Origin: Anaerolineae bacterium
GTDB lineage: Bacteria > Chloroflexota > Anaerolineae > Promineifilales > Promineifilaceae
Direction of reading: 5' to 3'
Assembly: GCA_028284105.1 (NCBI GenBank)
Contig: JANQSK010000585.1
Span: 1 to 5,401 of the forward strand
Length of the DNA: 5,401 nucleotides
Below, piece by piece: positions 1 through 5,401 of this stretch. A program made the position numbers and the translations under genes. Under the pieces are notes generated by a model. The model did no database searches, was not told where the DNA came from, and saw only the letters and a list, made by a program, of their open reading frames with translations. Within the stretch, counting starts at the first letter, position 1. The number at the start of each line of letters is the position of its first letter.

Positions 1-1220
1 TCTACGGTGAAGCCGAATACGAAATTTATCCTAGCTTAGACATTACCCGTGGGGCTGGCCCACGCGCCAACCTTGAAGAAGCAAAAGAGTTGCTTCTCAA
101 TGCAAAATATCCTGTTTTGCTTGCAGGTGGTGGTGTCTCTCAAGCAGATGCGTTGGAGGAAGTCAAGGAGTTAGCTGAGTATATGACCCTTCCAGTCGTC
201 AATACTTACCTCCACAATGACACATTCCCCAACGAACACCCACTGGCCGTTGGGCCTATCGGGTATTGTGGCTCTAAAGCAGCCATGCGTACCATCAAGA
301 AAGCTGATGTTGTATTAGCGCTCGGTACCCGATTAGGCCCCTTTGGCACGTTGCCGCAATATGACATGGCATACTGGCCAGAAGACGCCAAAATTATTCA
401 AGTTGATATTAATCACAAAGTTCTTGGCTTAACCCAAAAAGTTGATGTTGCTAGCTTAGCTGACGTCAAAGAGTTCACACGTGAACTCACTAGCATGGTG
501 AAAGCGGATCGTCCTGACATGAAGCCAGACGAAGAAAAAATGGACGAAATCGATCAAGAAAACAAGCGTTGGGCTGATGAAAAAGGGGCTTGGTCTTCAT
601 CAACCAATAAATTGATGCACCCACGCCGCTTCTTGAGCGAACTGTCTCAAGCGATTCCACAACATGCGATTGTAGCAACTGACATTGGTAACACCTGTTC
701 TATGTCAAACGACTACTTCCACTTTAATGGCGTTCGTAAACACATGGCTGCATTGAGCTGGGGGAACTGCGGTTTCTCAGTTGGTGCTGCAATGGGTGCA
801 AAAATTGGTGCACCTGACACACCTGTCTTCGCCTTCACTGGTGATGGCGCTTATGGTATCGGTGGTTTGGCTGAAATCATGACCCTCGTTCGTGAAGATA
901 TTCCGGTCATTACCATTGTGGCGAACAACCACGAATGGGGTGCTGAGAAGAAGAATCAAATCGACTTCTATGGTGACCGTTTCTTAGGGACGAATCTTCG
1001 CCAAAATCCTGATTTCGCTCAAATTGCACGTGATATGGGTGCTGTTGGTTTCCGCATTGAGGATTACAACGATGTACAAGATGTCATTCAAGAAGCAATG
1101 GCAACTGGCAAGCCCTGTGTGATTGATGGTGTCATTGAGGGTGGTGAGGATGTGTTGGCTGATCCATTCCGCCGTGATGCGTTGAAAGTTCCAAATCGGA
1201 TGTTGGAGAAATACCAATAA
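1..1220 (+). CDS. xsc: Sulfoacetaldehyde acetyltransferase, 5'-truncated by window edge
   Basis: Cytoplasmic thiamine-diphosphate (ThDP) enzyme that cleaves sulfoacetaldehyde with phosphate to acetyl phosphate and sulfite, the desulfonation step of taurine and related sulfonate degradation. The open frame enters at base 3 and runs 405 codons to TAA, so roughly the first third of a family member of about 580-600 residues is missing; the in-frame TTG at base 90 is internal, not a start. Visible Xsc signatures are GTRLGPFGTLPQ followed by YWPEDAKIIQVD in the central domain, the ThDP/Mg motif GDGAYG (bases 840-857) ending 28 residues later in NN (924-929), then WGAEKKNQIDFY and the C-terminal PFRRDALKVPNRMLEKY. 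The WGAEKKNQ block separates Xsc from acetolactate synthase and other ThDP relatives. It lies upstream of tpa, whose product is the Xsc substrate; a hairpin-forming repeat separates the two. Its promoter is outside the window. Family assignment is very secure; activity is inferred from family. Confidence 0.95.
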   Translation, partial: YGEAEYEIYPSLDITRGAGPRANLEEAKELLLNAKYPVLLAGGGVSQADALEEVKELAEYMTLPVVNTYLHNDTFPNEHPLAVGPIGYCGSKAAMRTIKKADVVLALGTRLGPFGTLPQYDMAYWPEDAKIIQVDINHKVLGLTQKVDVASLADVKEFTRELTSMVKADRPDMKPDEEKMDEIDQENKRWADEKGAWSSSTNKLMHPRRFLSELSQAIPQHAIVATDIGNTCSMSNDYFHFNGVRKHMAALSWGNCGFSVGAAMGAKIGAPDTPVFAFTGDGAYGIGGLAEIMTLVREDIPVITIVANNHEWGAEKKNQIDFYGDRFLGTNLRQNPDFAQIARDMGAVGFRIEDYNDVQDVIQEAMATGKPCVIDGVIEGGEDVLADPFRRDALKVPNRMLEKYQ

Positions 1221-1305
1221 TTGAGTGATTGAGTAATTAGGTCATTAGGTGATTGGGTAAACAGCGTATTTTCCCAATCACCAATTACTTAATTGCCTAA
1301 TTGAA
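1221..1305. repeat. Imperfect hairpin built from 8-nt TRATTRGG units, xsc-tpa spacer
   Basis: The left arm is four consecutive octamers: TGATTGAG (1226-1233), TAATTAGG (1234-1241), TCATTAGG (1242-1249) and TGATTGGG (1250-1257). The right arm (1273-1304) is their rough reverse complement, CCCAATCA, CCAATTAC, TTAATTGC, CTAATTGA. The inner 10 bp, GGTGATTGGG with CCCAATCACC, pair perfectly around a 15-nt loop (1258-1272); the outer part pairs with mismatches and a 1-nt bulge. No T tract follows, so it is not a canonical intrinsic terminator. It could attenuate transcription, protect the xsc 3' end, or simply be a dispersed intergenic repeat. It resembles the element at 2689-2765. Confidence 0.75.
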
Positions 1306-1318
1306 ATTCGAGTTTCCC

Positions 1319-2683
1319 ATGATGCAGATGACTGAAATTTCCCAAGTCGGTGTTGATAGTTTATGGCACCCTATTGCACAACATAGCAATTTTAAAAAAG
1401 CACCACCTATGCACATCGTTAAAGGTGAAGGTGCCATGTTGACCGATCAACACGGCAAACAATACCTAGATGCCATTGCTGGAATTTGGTGCGTGAATGT
1501 TGGATACGGCCGTGAAGAGCTTGCTCAAGTTGCCTATGAGCAAATGAAAAATTTGGCATACCTTTCACCAACTATGTCACATGAACCTGCTGTTCGTTTA
1601 GCCGAAAAGTTGCTCAGTTTAGTGGATATGAATGGCCATGTTTATTTTTCTTGTTCAGGGTCTGAAGCGAATGAAGCAGCATTTAAGATGGTTTGGCAAT
1701 ACCATCAACAGTCAGGTGAGCCCAATGGCTATTTGCGTAAGAAAATTATTTCTCGCTATCGGGCTTACCATGGCAACACGATGGCGGCTATTAGCGCAAC
1801 GGGTCAAGCAGAACGGAAGATTGGCTTTGCGATGCAAGCCCCTCAATTCCGCCACATCAATCCTCCATACCCTTATCGGCGTCACCCTAAATTAACGCCT
1901 GAAGAGCACGGTGAACAAGTTGCTCAAGAACTTGAGCAAACCATCATTTATGAAGGTGCTGAAACTGTTGCTGCATTCATTATGGAACCTATGATTTCAG
2001 GTGGTGGTGTTTTGATTCCGCCAGATAATTACATCCCTGCAGTACGCGAGATATGTGATAAGTATGGTGTGTTGTTAATTTTTGATGAGGTGGTTTCAGG
2101 ATTCGGCCGTACAGGCAAAATGTTGGGACATCACCATTGGTCAGCAAAGCCAGATATCATGACTTGTGCCAAAGGGATTGCCAGCGGCTATCAACCCATT
2201 GCTGCCACCGTTGTGAACGATAAGATTTTCAATGCGTTTATGGGTGACCCTAGTGATTTAACTCATTTTCGTCATATCAATACCTATGGCGCACATCCCG
2301 TCTCAGCAGCCGTCGCTTTGCGTAATATTGAGATTATTGAGCGTGAGGGATTGGTGGGGAATTCGGCCAAGATGGGTGGTTATATGCGTGAACAGTTTGA
2401 TCAGCTGGTGGAACATCCTAATGTGGGTGAAGTTCGCAGTAAAGGTTTGCTGTTCGGTATAGAACTGGTGGCTAACAAAGAAACCAAAGAAGCCCTTGAT
2501 CCGGCATTGGTGAATAAAGTCATTGGTGTCACTAAAGAAAATGGCGTTTTGATTGGCAAGAATGGCAATACGATTCCTGGTTTGTGTAATGTGTTGGTGC
2601 TTTCTCCAACATTGACCGTCACTCAATCTGAAGGTGATCAAATCGTTGAAGCGATTGAAGCTGGTCTGAAGGCAATTATTTAA
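1319..2683 (+). CDS. tpa: Taurine:pyruvate aminotransferase (class III, PLP-dependent)
   Basis: Cytoplasmic pyridoxal-phosphate transaminase of the class III (omega) family, expected to convert taurine and pyruvate to sulfoacetaldehyde and L-alanine. Numbered from the ATG at 1319 (454 residues), it shows SGSEAN (113-118) for cofactor phosphate binding, YHGNT (150-154), FDEVVSGFGRTGK with the PLP-N1 aspartate at D256, and the Schiff-base lysine K285 in CAKGIASGYQP. Length is normal. The start is uncertain: in-frame ATGs lie at 1319, 1322 and 1328, and a TTG at 1301 lies inside the upstream hairpin, so 1319 is preferred. None has a good Shine-Dalgarno; only a weak CGAG (1309-1312) precedes 1319. 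Substrate is inferred from context: xsc consumes the aldehyde product and ald recycles the alanine. Class III sequence alone cannot exclude a beta-alanine, hypotaurine or other omega-amine substrate, or 2-oxoglutarate as acceptor. It converges with the regulator gene. Confidence 0.87.
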   Translation: MMQMTEISQVGVDSLWHPIAQHSNFKKAPPMHIVKGEGAMLTDQHGKQYLDAIAGIWCVNVGYGREELAQVAYEQMKNLAYLSPTMSHEPAVRLAEKLLSLVDMNGHVYFSCSGSEANEAAFKMVWQYHQQSGEPNGYLRKKIISRYRAYHGNTMAAISATGQAERKIGFAMQAPQFRHINPPYPYRRHPKLTPEEHGEQVAQELEQTIIYEGAETVAAFIMEPMISGGGVLIPPDNYIPAVREICDKYGVLLIFDEVVSGFGRTGKMLGHHHWSAKPDIMTCAKGIASGYQPIAATVVNDKIFNAFMGDPSDLTHFRHINTYGAHPVSAAVALRNIEIIEREGLVGNSAKMGGYMREQFDQLVEHPNVGEVRSKGLLFGIELVANKETKEALDPALVNKVIGVTKENGVLIGKNGNTIPGLCNVLVLSPTLTVTQSEGDQIVEAIEAGLKAII

Positions 2684-2688
2684 GAGAT

Positions 2689-2765
2689 GTAATTGGTAAT
2701 TGGGTAATTGGTAATTGGGAAGGTTTGCATACAACCCTAATTACCAATTACCAATTTCTAATTAC
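2689..2765. repeat. Long hairpin of tandem TAATTGG/TAATTGGG units between convergent genes
   Basis: The left arm carries four tandem units of alternating length: TAATTGG (2690-2696), TAATTGGG (2697-2704), TAATTGG (2705-2711) and TAATTGGG (2712-2719). The right arm (2735-2765) is their near-complete reverse complement, with about three mismatches and one bulged G over some 31 bp; GGTT/AACC may extend the stem inward around a short loop at 2727-2730 and neighbours. It fills almost all of the 87 bp between the tpa and regulator stop codons. No T tract follows on either strand, so bidirectional termination is possible but not shown. It is a better-preserved relative of the repeat at 1221-1305. 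Confidence 0.85.
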
Positions 2766-2770
2766 AAACA

Positions 2771-3226
2771 TCATAGGTCGCGAAAAATCTTTTTATCGAC
2801 ATGAGTTGACATGACAACAGAAGTGTTTGTTGCCCCAAAGTGGGAGATTTCGCCGATGAAGGTTTCCATATCTTTTATTTTGGGCACGACAATCTTGACG
2901 ATGTAGGATGCCTGTCCTGTAATGTAGTGGCCTTCTTCGACAACGGGTGAGTTTTTAATAAATTCAATTAACTTTTTGTTTTTGTCAGGGGTGCTGCGAA
3001 TGCTGACAAAGGCGGTTATTTCACGGCCGAGTTTTTGCATGTCGAGTGTGGCGCGATAGCCTGTGATGATGCCATTTTCCTCAAGTTTACGAACCCGTTC
3101 GCTAACTGCTGGGGTAGAGAGCCCGACCTTTTTTCCTAGTTCGCTATAGGGAATACGGCCGTTTTCCTGAAGCGCTTCTAAAATAGCCCAAGAGGTCCCA
3201 TCAAGACCATTTTTATTTAAACTCAT
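2771..3226 (-). CDS. Lrp/AsnC-family transcriptional regulator, likely controls ald
   Basis: DNA-binding regulator of 151 residues, the usual length for Lrp/AsnC proteins. Residues about 8-60 form the winged helix-turn-helix (ILEALQENGRIPYSELGKK, then recognition helix LSTPAVSERVRKLEENG and the wing GYRATLD). Residues about 68-147 form the RAM/AsnC ligand-binding and oligomerisation domain, with the characteristic GHYITGQASYIVKIVV stretch at 99-114. The start is the ATG at 3226; a GAGG (complement of 3238-3241) sits 11 nt upstream, a rather long spacing. The gene is divergent from ald across 130 bp, an arrangement known for AldR-type Lrp regulators that respond to alanine and control alanine dehydrogenase. 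That suggests alanine, made by Tpa from taurine, is the signal; ligand and targets are inference. Autoregulation would be typical of the family. It could also act on tpa/xsc or comDE. Confidence 0.93.
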   Translation of the reverse strand: MSLNKNGLDGTSWAILEALQENGRIPYSELGKKVGLSTPAVSERVRKLEENGIITGYRATLDMQKLGREITAFVSIRSTPDKNKKLIEFIKNSPVVEEGHYITGQASYIVKIVVPKIKDMETFIGEISHFGATNTSVVMSTHVDKKIFRDL

Positions 3227-3356
3227 TTGAATATCTGCCTCAAAATATTAAGTAAAAACGCTGGAATGGCTAAAGAAAGCTATGTCAAAGTTGCTTTCTC
3301 TTTGTTATTCTACCTGTCAGTAGAGAAAAATCCCACTATATCCTAGGAGTCGAGAG
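3227..3356. promoter_or_regulatory. Divergent promoter region of the regulator and ald
   Basis: This 130 bp stretch must hold both 5' control regions. For ald, a weak sigma70-like pair is ATGTCA (3282-3287) and TATTCT (3306-3311), spacing 18, each matching 4 of 6 consensus bases; the Shine-Dalgarno TAGGAG (3344-3349) is 7 nt before the ATG. For the regulator, TAATAT on the - strand (complement of 3245-3250) is a possible -10, with only a poor -35 around 3268-3273. The promoter calls are candidates by eye only; the function of the region follows from gene orientation. Confidence 0.6.
3272..3303. promoter_or_regulatory. Inverted repeat GAAAGC-N12-GCTTTC, candidate Lrp-type operator
   Basis: GAAAGC at 3275-3280 and GCTTTC at 3293-3298 are perfect reverse complements around a 12-nt centre, flanked by AAA on the left and CTCTTT on the right, which extends the symmetry imperfectly. 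The dyad overlaps the possible ald -35 and lies just upstream of the possible regulator promoter, where an operator shared by both genes would be expected. Lrp/AsnC sites are often degenerate A/T-flanked dyads, so assignment to the adjacent regulator is inference. Confidence 0.45.
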
Positions 3357-4469
3357 ATGATTATTGGAGTACCTAAAGAAATTAAAGCATTAGAGAACCG
3401 TGTTGGGGCTACCCCAGCTGGTGTTGCCGAGTTGACTCGCCATGGGCATACCGTGCTCGTTGAAAAAAGCGCTGGCGCTGGCAGCGGCTTTGGTGATGAT
3501 GAATATGCGTCAGTTGGGGCAAAGTTAGTCGACACCGCAGCTGATGCTTGGTCAGCTGAAATGGTTTGTAAAGTAAAAGAGCCTTTAGCTGATGAATATG
3601 GCTTTTTCCGTGATGACCTTTTGCTGTTTACCTATTTGCACTTAGCGGCTGAAGCACCACTGACGGCTGCTTTGGTTGAAAAAGGGGTCACCGGCATTGC
3701 GTATGAAACCGTTGAACCCGATCGCGGTGGGTTGCCACTGTTGACCCCAATGAGTGAAGTGGCAGGTCGCATGTCTGTTGAACTGGGCGCTCATTATTTG
3801 AAAAAAGCATACGGTGGTCAGGGCATTTTGCTCGGTGGTGTCCCCGGAGTTCGTCCTGGAACCGTCACCATTATTGGTGGTGGTGTGGCAGGTGTTAATG
3901 CGGCCAAAATGGCGATTGGCTTAGGTGCAAAAGTCATTATTTTGGACATCAGTGCAGACCGTTTGAAATATTTAAACGATATCTTCGGCGCACGAATTGA
4001 AACCGTCATGTCGAACTCAGGCAATATTGCAGAAGCTGTTTCTGAAGCCGATTTATTAGTAGGGGCTGTATTGATTACCGGTGCAAAAGCACCCAAACTT
4101 GTGACGGAAGAAATGGTTAAAACGATGAAGTCAGGTGCTGTCATTGTTGACATTGCCATAGATCAAGGGGGCTGCATCGAAACCGTTGACCGCGTGACGT
4201 ATCACGATAATCCCATCTACGTTAAGCATGATGTTGTTCATTATTCAGTAGGTAATATGCCTGGTGCAGTGCCGAGAACATCAACGATGGCTTTAACTAA
4301 TGTGACATTGCCTTACGCTGTGAAACTTGCCAATATGGGGGCTGTTGCGGCCTGCAAAGCAGATAGCTCTTTAATGCGCGGCTTGAACACCATGGGTGGC
4401 AAAGTAACTCATGCCGGTGTTGCCTCATCTTTGGGGTATGAATATGTTGATCCTTGTGGGTTGATGTAG
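3357..4469 (+). CDS. ald: Alanine dehydrogenase (NAD-dependent)
   Basis: Cytoplasmic L-alanine dehydrogenase: alanine + NAD + water to pyruvate + ammonium + NADH. At 370 residues it matches the family length. It begins with the typical MIIGVPKEIK...ENRV; substrate-site R15 and K74 (KVKEP), catalytic H95 (YLHLA) and D269 (DIAIDQGG) are all present. The Rossmann fold shows GGGVAG (174-179) and the acidic residue D197 at the end of the second strand, consistent with NAD rather than NADP. The C-terminal part carries NMPGAVPRTST, also typical. The start is fixed by a TAGGAG Shine-Dalgarno 7 nt upstream. In this locus it regenerates the pyruvate used by Tpa and releases taurine nitrogen as ammonium. 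It is divergent from an Lrp/AsnC regulator, the likely controller, and ends 32 bp before an intrinsic terminator. No catalytic residue is missing. Confidence 0.97.
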   Translation: MIIGVPKEIKALENRVGATPAGVAELTRHGHTVLVEKSAGAGSGFGDDEYASVGAKLVDTAADAWSAEMVCKVKEPLADEYGFFRDDLLLFTYLHLAAEAPLTAALVEKGVTGIAYETVEPDRGGLPLLTPMSEVAGRMSVELGAHYLKKAYGGQGILLGGVPGVRPGTVTIIGGGVAGVNAAKMAIGLGAKVIILDISADRLKYLNDIFGARIETVMSNSGNIAEAVSEADLLVGAVLITGAKAPKLVTEEMVKTMKSGAVIVDIAIDQGGCIETVDRVTYHDNPIYVKHDVVHYSVGNMPGAVPRTSTMALTNVTLPYAVKLANMGAVAACKADSSLMRGLNTMGGKVTHAGVASSLGYEYVDPCGLM

Positions 4470-4501
4470 GCTCCTCTGTTAAAATTTAACTATCAATTAC
4501 A

Positions 4502-4548
4502 AAGTGATAAGTAATTAGAATGATACTCTAATCGCTTATCACTTTTTT
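4502..4548 (+). terminator. Intrinsic terminator after ald
   Basis: AAGTGATAAG (4502-4511) pairs perfectly with CTTATCACTT (4535-4544). After a 2-bp imperfect step (TA against CG), ATTAGA (4514-4519) pairs with TCTAAT (4527-4532), leaving a 7-nt loop (4520-4526). A run of six T (4543-4548) starts at the base of the stem. This is a clear Rho-independent terminator shape, although the stem is A/T-rich. It separates ald from comDE and implies a separate promoter or regulated read-through for comDE. The segment GTAATTAGAA (4511-4520) also occurs on the reverse strand of the 2689-2765 repeat. Confidence 0.85.
4504..4532 (+). promoter_or_regulatory. Candidate comDE promoter embedded in the ald terminator
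   Basis: GTGATA (4504-4509) matches 4 of 6 bases of the -35 consensus and TCTAAT (4527-4532) matches 5 of 6 of the -10 consensus, with the optimal 17-nt spacer. Transcription would start near 4539, giving a 5' leader of about 40 nt containing the comD Shine-Dalgarno. Both elements lie inside the terminator stem, so A/T-rich chance matching is a real alternative. No better promoter is seen between ald and comD. Confidence 0.35.
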
Positions 4549-4577
4549 GTTGTCAAACGAGGAAGAAGGAGGAATCT

Positions 4578-5081
4578 ATGCCATCTGTTAGTGAGGAATT
4601 GTTTGCCAGCTTATCGGCAAATGGAGCTGATTTTTATACATCGGTGCCATGTAAGCTATTGGGGCCATTAATCAATATTTTGGAAGCACAAACAACGTAT
4701 GAATATGTTTCTGTTACCCGTGAAGAGGAAGGTCTTGGTGTGTGCGCAGGTGCCTATTTAGGTGGAAAAACGCCTGTTTTAGTGATGCAAAATACGGGGG
4801 TTGGTACGCTTCTGACATCATTATGCTCACTTGGATTGTTGTATAGCTTGCCAATTACGATGATTGTGAGCCATCGCGGTTCGCCCGGTGAGAAAATTAG
4901 TGCCCAAGTGCCGATGGGTGTGGCAGTACGGCCGTTACTTGAAACGATCAATATACCGACATTCACCTTTAGTGATCGGCAAGATGTGCAAAAAGTTGGA
5001 AAACTTGTCCAGCATGCCCAAGTAGCACAACGACCCGTTGCAGCCTTGCTTGATTTTGACTTTTGGTTGGGAGGTTCATAA
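4578..5081 (+). CDS. comD: Sulfopyruvate decarboxylase, alpha subunit
   Basis: Alpha (PYR-domain) chain of the two-subunit ThDP-dependent sulfopyruvate decarboxylase, which converts 3-sulfopyruvate to sulfoacetaldehyde and CO2. At 167 residues it matches ComD. Family blocks are SVPCKLL (22-28), VTREEEGLGVCAGAYLGGK (46-64), containing the glutamate that activates ThDP, then VMQNTGVG (69-76), SHRGSPGEK (98-106) and AQVPMG (109-114). The start is firm: AAGGAGG (4566-4572) lies 5 nt before ATG. The stop overlaps the comE start by 1 nt, indicating coupled translation of two chains needed in equal amount. A related family, phosphonopyruvate decarboxylase, shares this fold but is usually one fused chain of about 370-400 residues; the split form and the xsc neighbour favour sulfopyruvate. 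In methanogens ComDE serves coenzyme M synthesis; here a catabolic role feeding Xsc is inferred. Confidence 0.88.
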   Translation: MPSVSEELFASLSANGADFYTSVPCKLLGPLINILEAQTTYEYVSVTREEEGLGVCAGAYLGGKTPVLVMQNTGVGTLLTSLCSLGLLYSLPITMIVSHRGSPGEKISAQVPMGVAVRPLLETINIPTFTFSDRQDVQKVGKLVQHAQVAQRPVAALLDFDFWLGGS

Positions 5082-5401
5082 TGAGTGACTTTCGACGATA
5101 TGAATTACTTCAAGAGATTGTGCCTGTCTTGGATGGCGAAACTTTAGTTGTTTGTAACATTGGTTTTCCTTCGCAAGAGCTTTACGCGATTAAAGACGAC
5201 CCTCGATTTTTCTATATGCTAGGATCGATGGGGTTGTCTTCATCTATTGGGTTGGGTTTGAGTAGAACGACGGATAAAAAAGTGGTTTCGATAGATGGGG
5301 ATGGCAGTGTTTTGATGAACTTAGGCACCTTATCAACCATTGCAAACTTTGCCCCCGAAAATTACATCCTCTTTATTGTAGATAATGAAGCATACGGTTC
5401 A
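5081..5401 (+). CDS. comE: Sulfopyruvate decarboxylase, beta subunit, 3'-truncated by window edge
   Basis: Beta (ThDP-pyrophosphate-binding) chain, partner of the upstream alpha subunit. The first 107 residues are in the window of roughly 180-190 expected. It begins MSDFRRYELL, contains NIGFPSQELYAI (27-38), FYMLGSMGLSSSIGLGLS (43-60), the cofactor motif start GDGSVLMNLGTLSTI (about residues 73-87) and its close VDNEAYGS at the edge, the ThDP/Mg signature of decarboxylase beta domains. The start ATG overlaps the comD stop (TAATG), with GGGAGG (5069-5074) 6 nt upstream, so translation is probably coupled and efficient. The alpha chain carries the activating glutamate and this chain the diphosphate site, so both are needed for an active site. 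The C-terminus cannot be judged. A phosphonopyruvate-type substrate is the main alternative. Confidence 0.88.
   Translation, partial: MSDFRRYELLQEIVPVLDGETLVVCNIGFPSQELYAIKDDPRFFYMLGSMGLSSSIGLGLSRTTDKKVVSIDGDGSVLMNLGTLSTIANFAPENYILFIVDNEAYGS

Noticed and set aside
90..92. TTG as the start of the acetyltransferase gene
   Set aside because: The same frame is open back to base 3 with sequence that fits the Xsc middle domain, and the protein would lack its PYR domain.
1301..1303. TTG as the start of tpa
   Set aside because: It lies within the right arm of the hairpin repeat with no ribosome site; nearby ATGs are more plausible.
2303..2734. Open frame of 143 codons on the - strand over the 3' end of tpa
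   Set aside because: It is antisense to the secure tpa frame and its N-terminus is the translated TAATTGG repeat (NYQLPNYQL); no ribosome site or family resemblance.
1221..2765. CRISPR array or transposon ends formed by the two TAATTGG elements
   Set aside because: Units are 7-8 nt with no unique spacers, and the sequence between them is tpa, not a transposase; no target-site duplication was seen.
3818..4159. Open frame of 113 codons on the - strand inside ald
   Set aside because: Shadow of the strongly conserved ald frame; composition typical of reverse reading of alanine/valine-rich coding sequence.
4550..4555. TTGTCA as a -35 box for comDE
   Set aside because: Only about 22 nt remain to the comD start, and the ribosome site occupies the place where a -10 would be needed.
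4578..5401. Phosphonopyruvate decarboxylase or acetolactate synthase
   Set aside because: The genes are split into short alpha and beta chains with ComD/ComE motif blocks and sit beside xsc; a phosphonate role is not fully excluded but no phosphonate genes are present.

Overview
The window holds part of a bacterial organosulfonate (C2-sulfonate) catabolic locus, read mainly on the + strand. Six protein-coding genes are visible, two of them cut by the window edges. In order: the C-terminal two thirds of sulfoacetaldehyde acetyltransferase (xsc, truncated at the left edge); a class III aminotransferase best read as taurine:pyruvate aminotransferase (tpa); an Lrp/AsnC-family regulator on the - strand; alanine dehydrogenase (ald), divergent from the regulator; and the alpha and beta subunits of a ThDP-dependent sulfopyruvate decarboxylase (comD, comE), with comE running off the right edge.

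The genes form a coherent pathway. Tpa moves the amino group of taurine to pyruvate, giving sulfoacetaldehyde and L-alanine. Ald oxidatively deaminates the alanine, returning pyruvate and releasing ammonium. ComDE decarboxylates 3-sulfopyruvate, the intermediate of cysteate and 3-sulfolactate breakdown, also to sulfoacetaldehyde. Xsc then cleaves sulfoacetaldehyde with phosphate to acetyl phosphate and sulfite. So two substrate branches, taurine and sulfopyruvate, meet at one intermediate and one desulfonating enzyme. Uptake, sulfolactate/cysteate conversion, phosphotransacetylase and sulfite disposal genes are not seen and would have to lie outside.

Transcriptional layout: xsc and tpa are co-directional with an 80-100 bp spacer filled by an imperfect hairpin. 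tpa and the regulator converge on a second, longer hairpin built from near-identical 7/8-nt units (TAATTGG/TAATTGGG). The regulator and ald diverge from a 130 bp region with a GAAAGC-N12-GCTTTC dyad. ald ends at a clear intrinsic terminator, and comD starts 33 bp after it with a strong Shine-Dalgarno; comD and comE overlap by 1 nt.

Organism: compact genes, Shine-Dalgarno sites and an Xsc/Tpa/Ald set point to a bacterium with, by eye, G+C somewhat below 50%. A proteobacterium, perhaps marine or sulfur-associated, is plausible, but the sequence alone does not fix the taxon. The enzymes belong to known families. The less ordinary features are the two-branch gene combination, the TAATTGG hairpin repeats and a possible comDE promoter inside the ald terminator.
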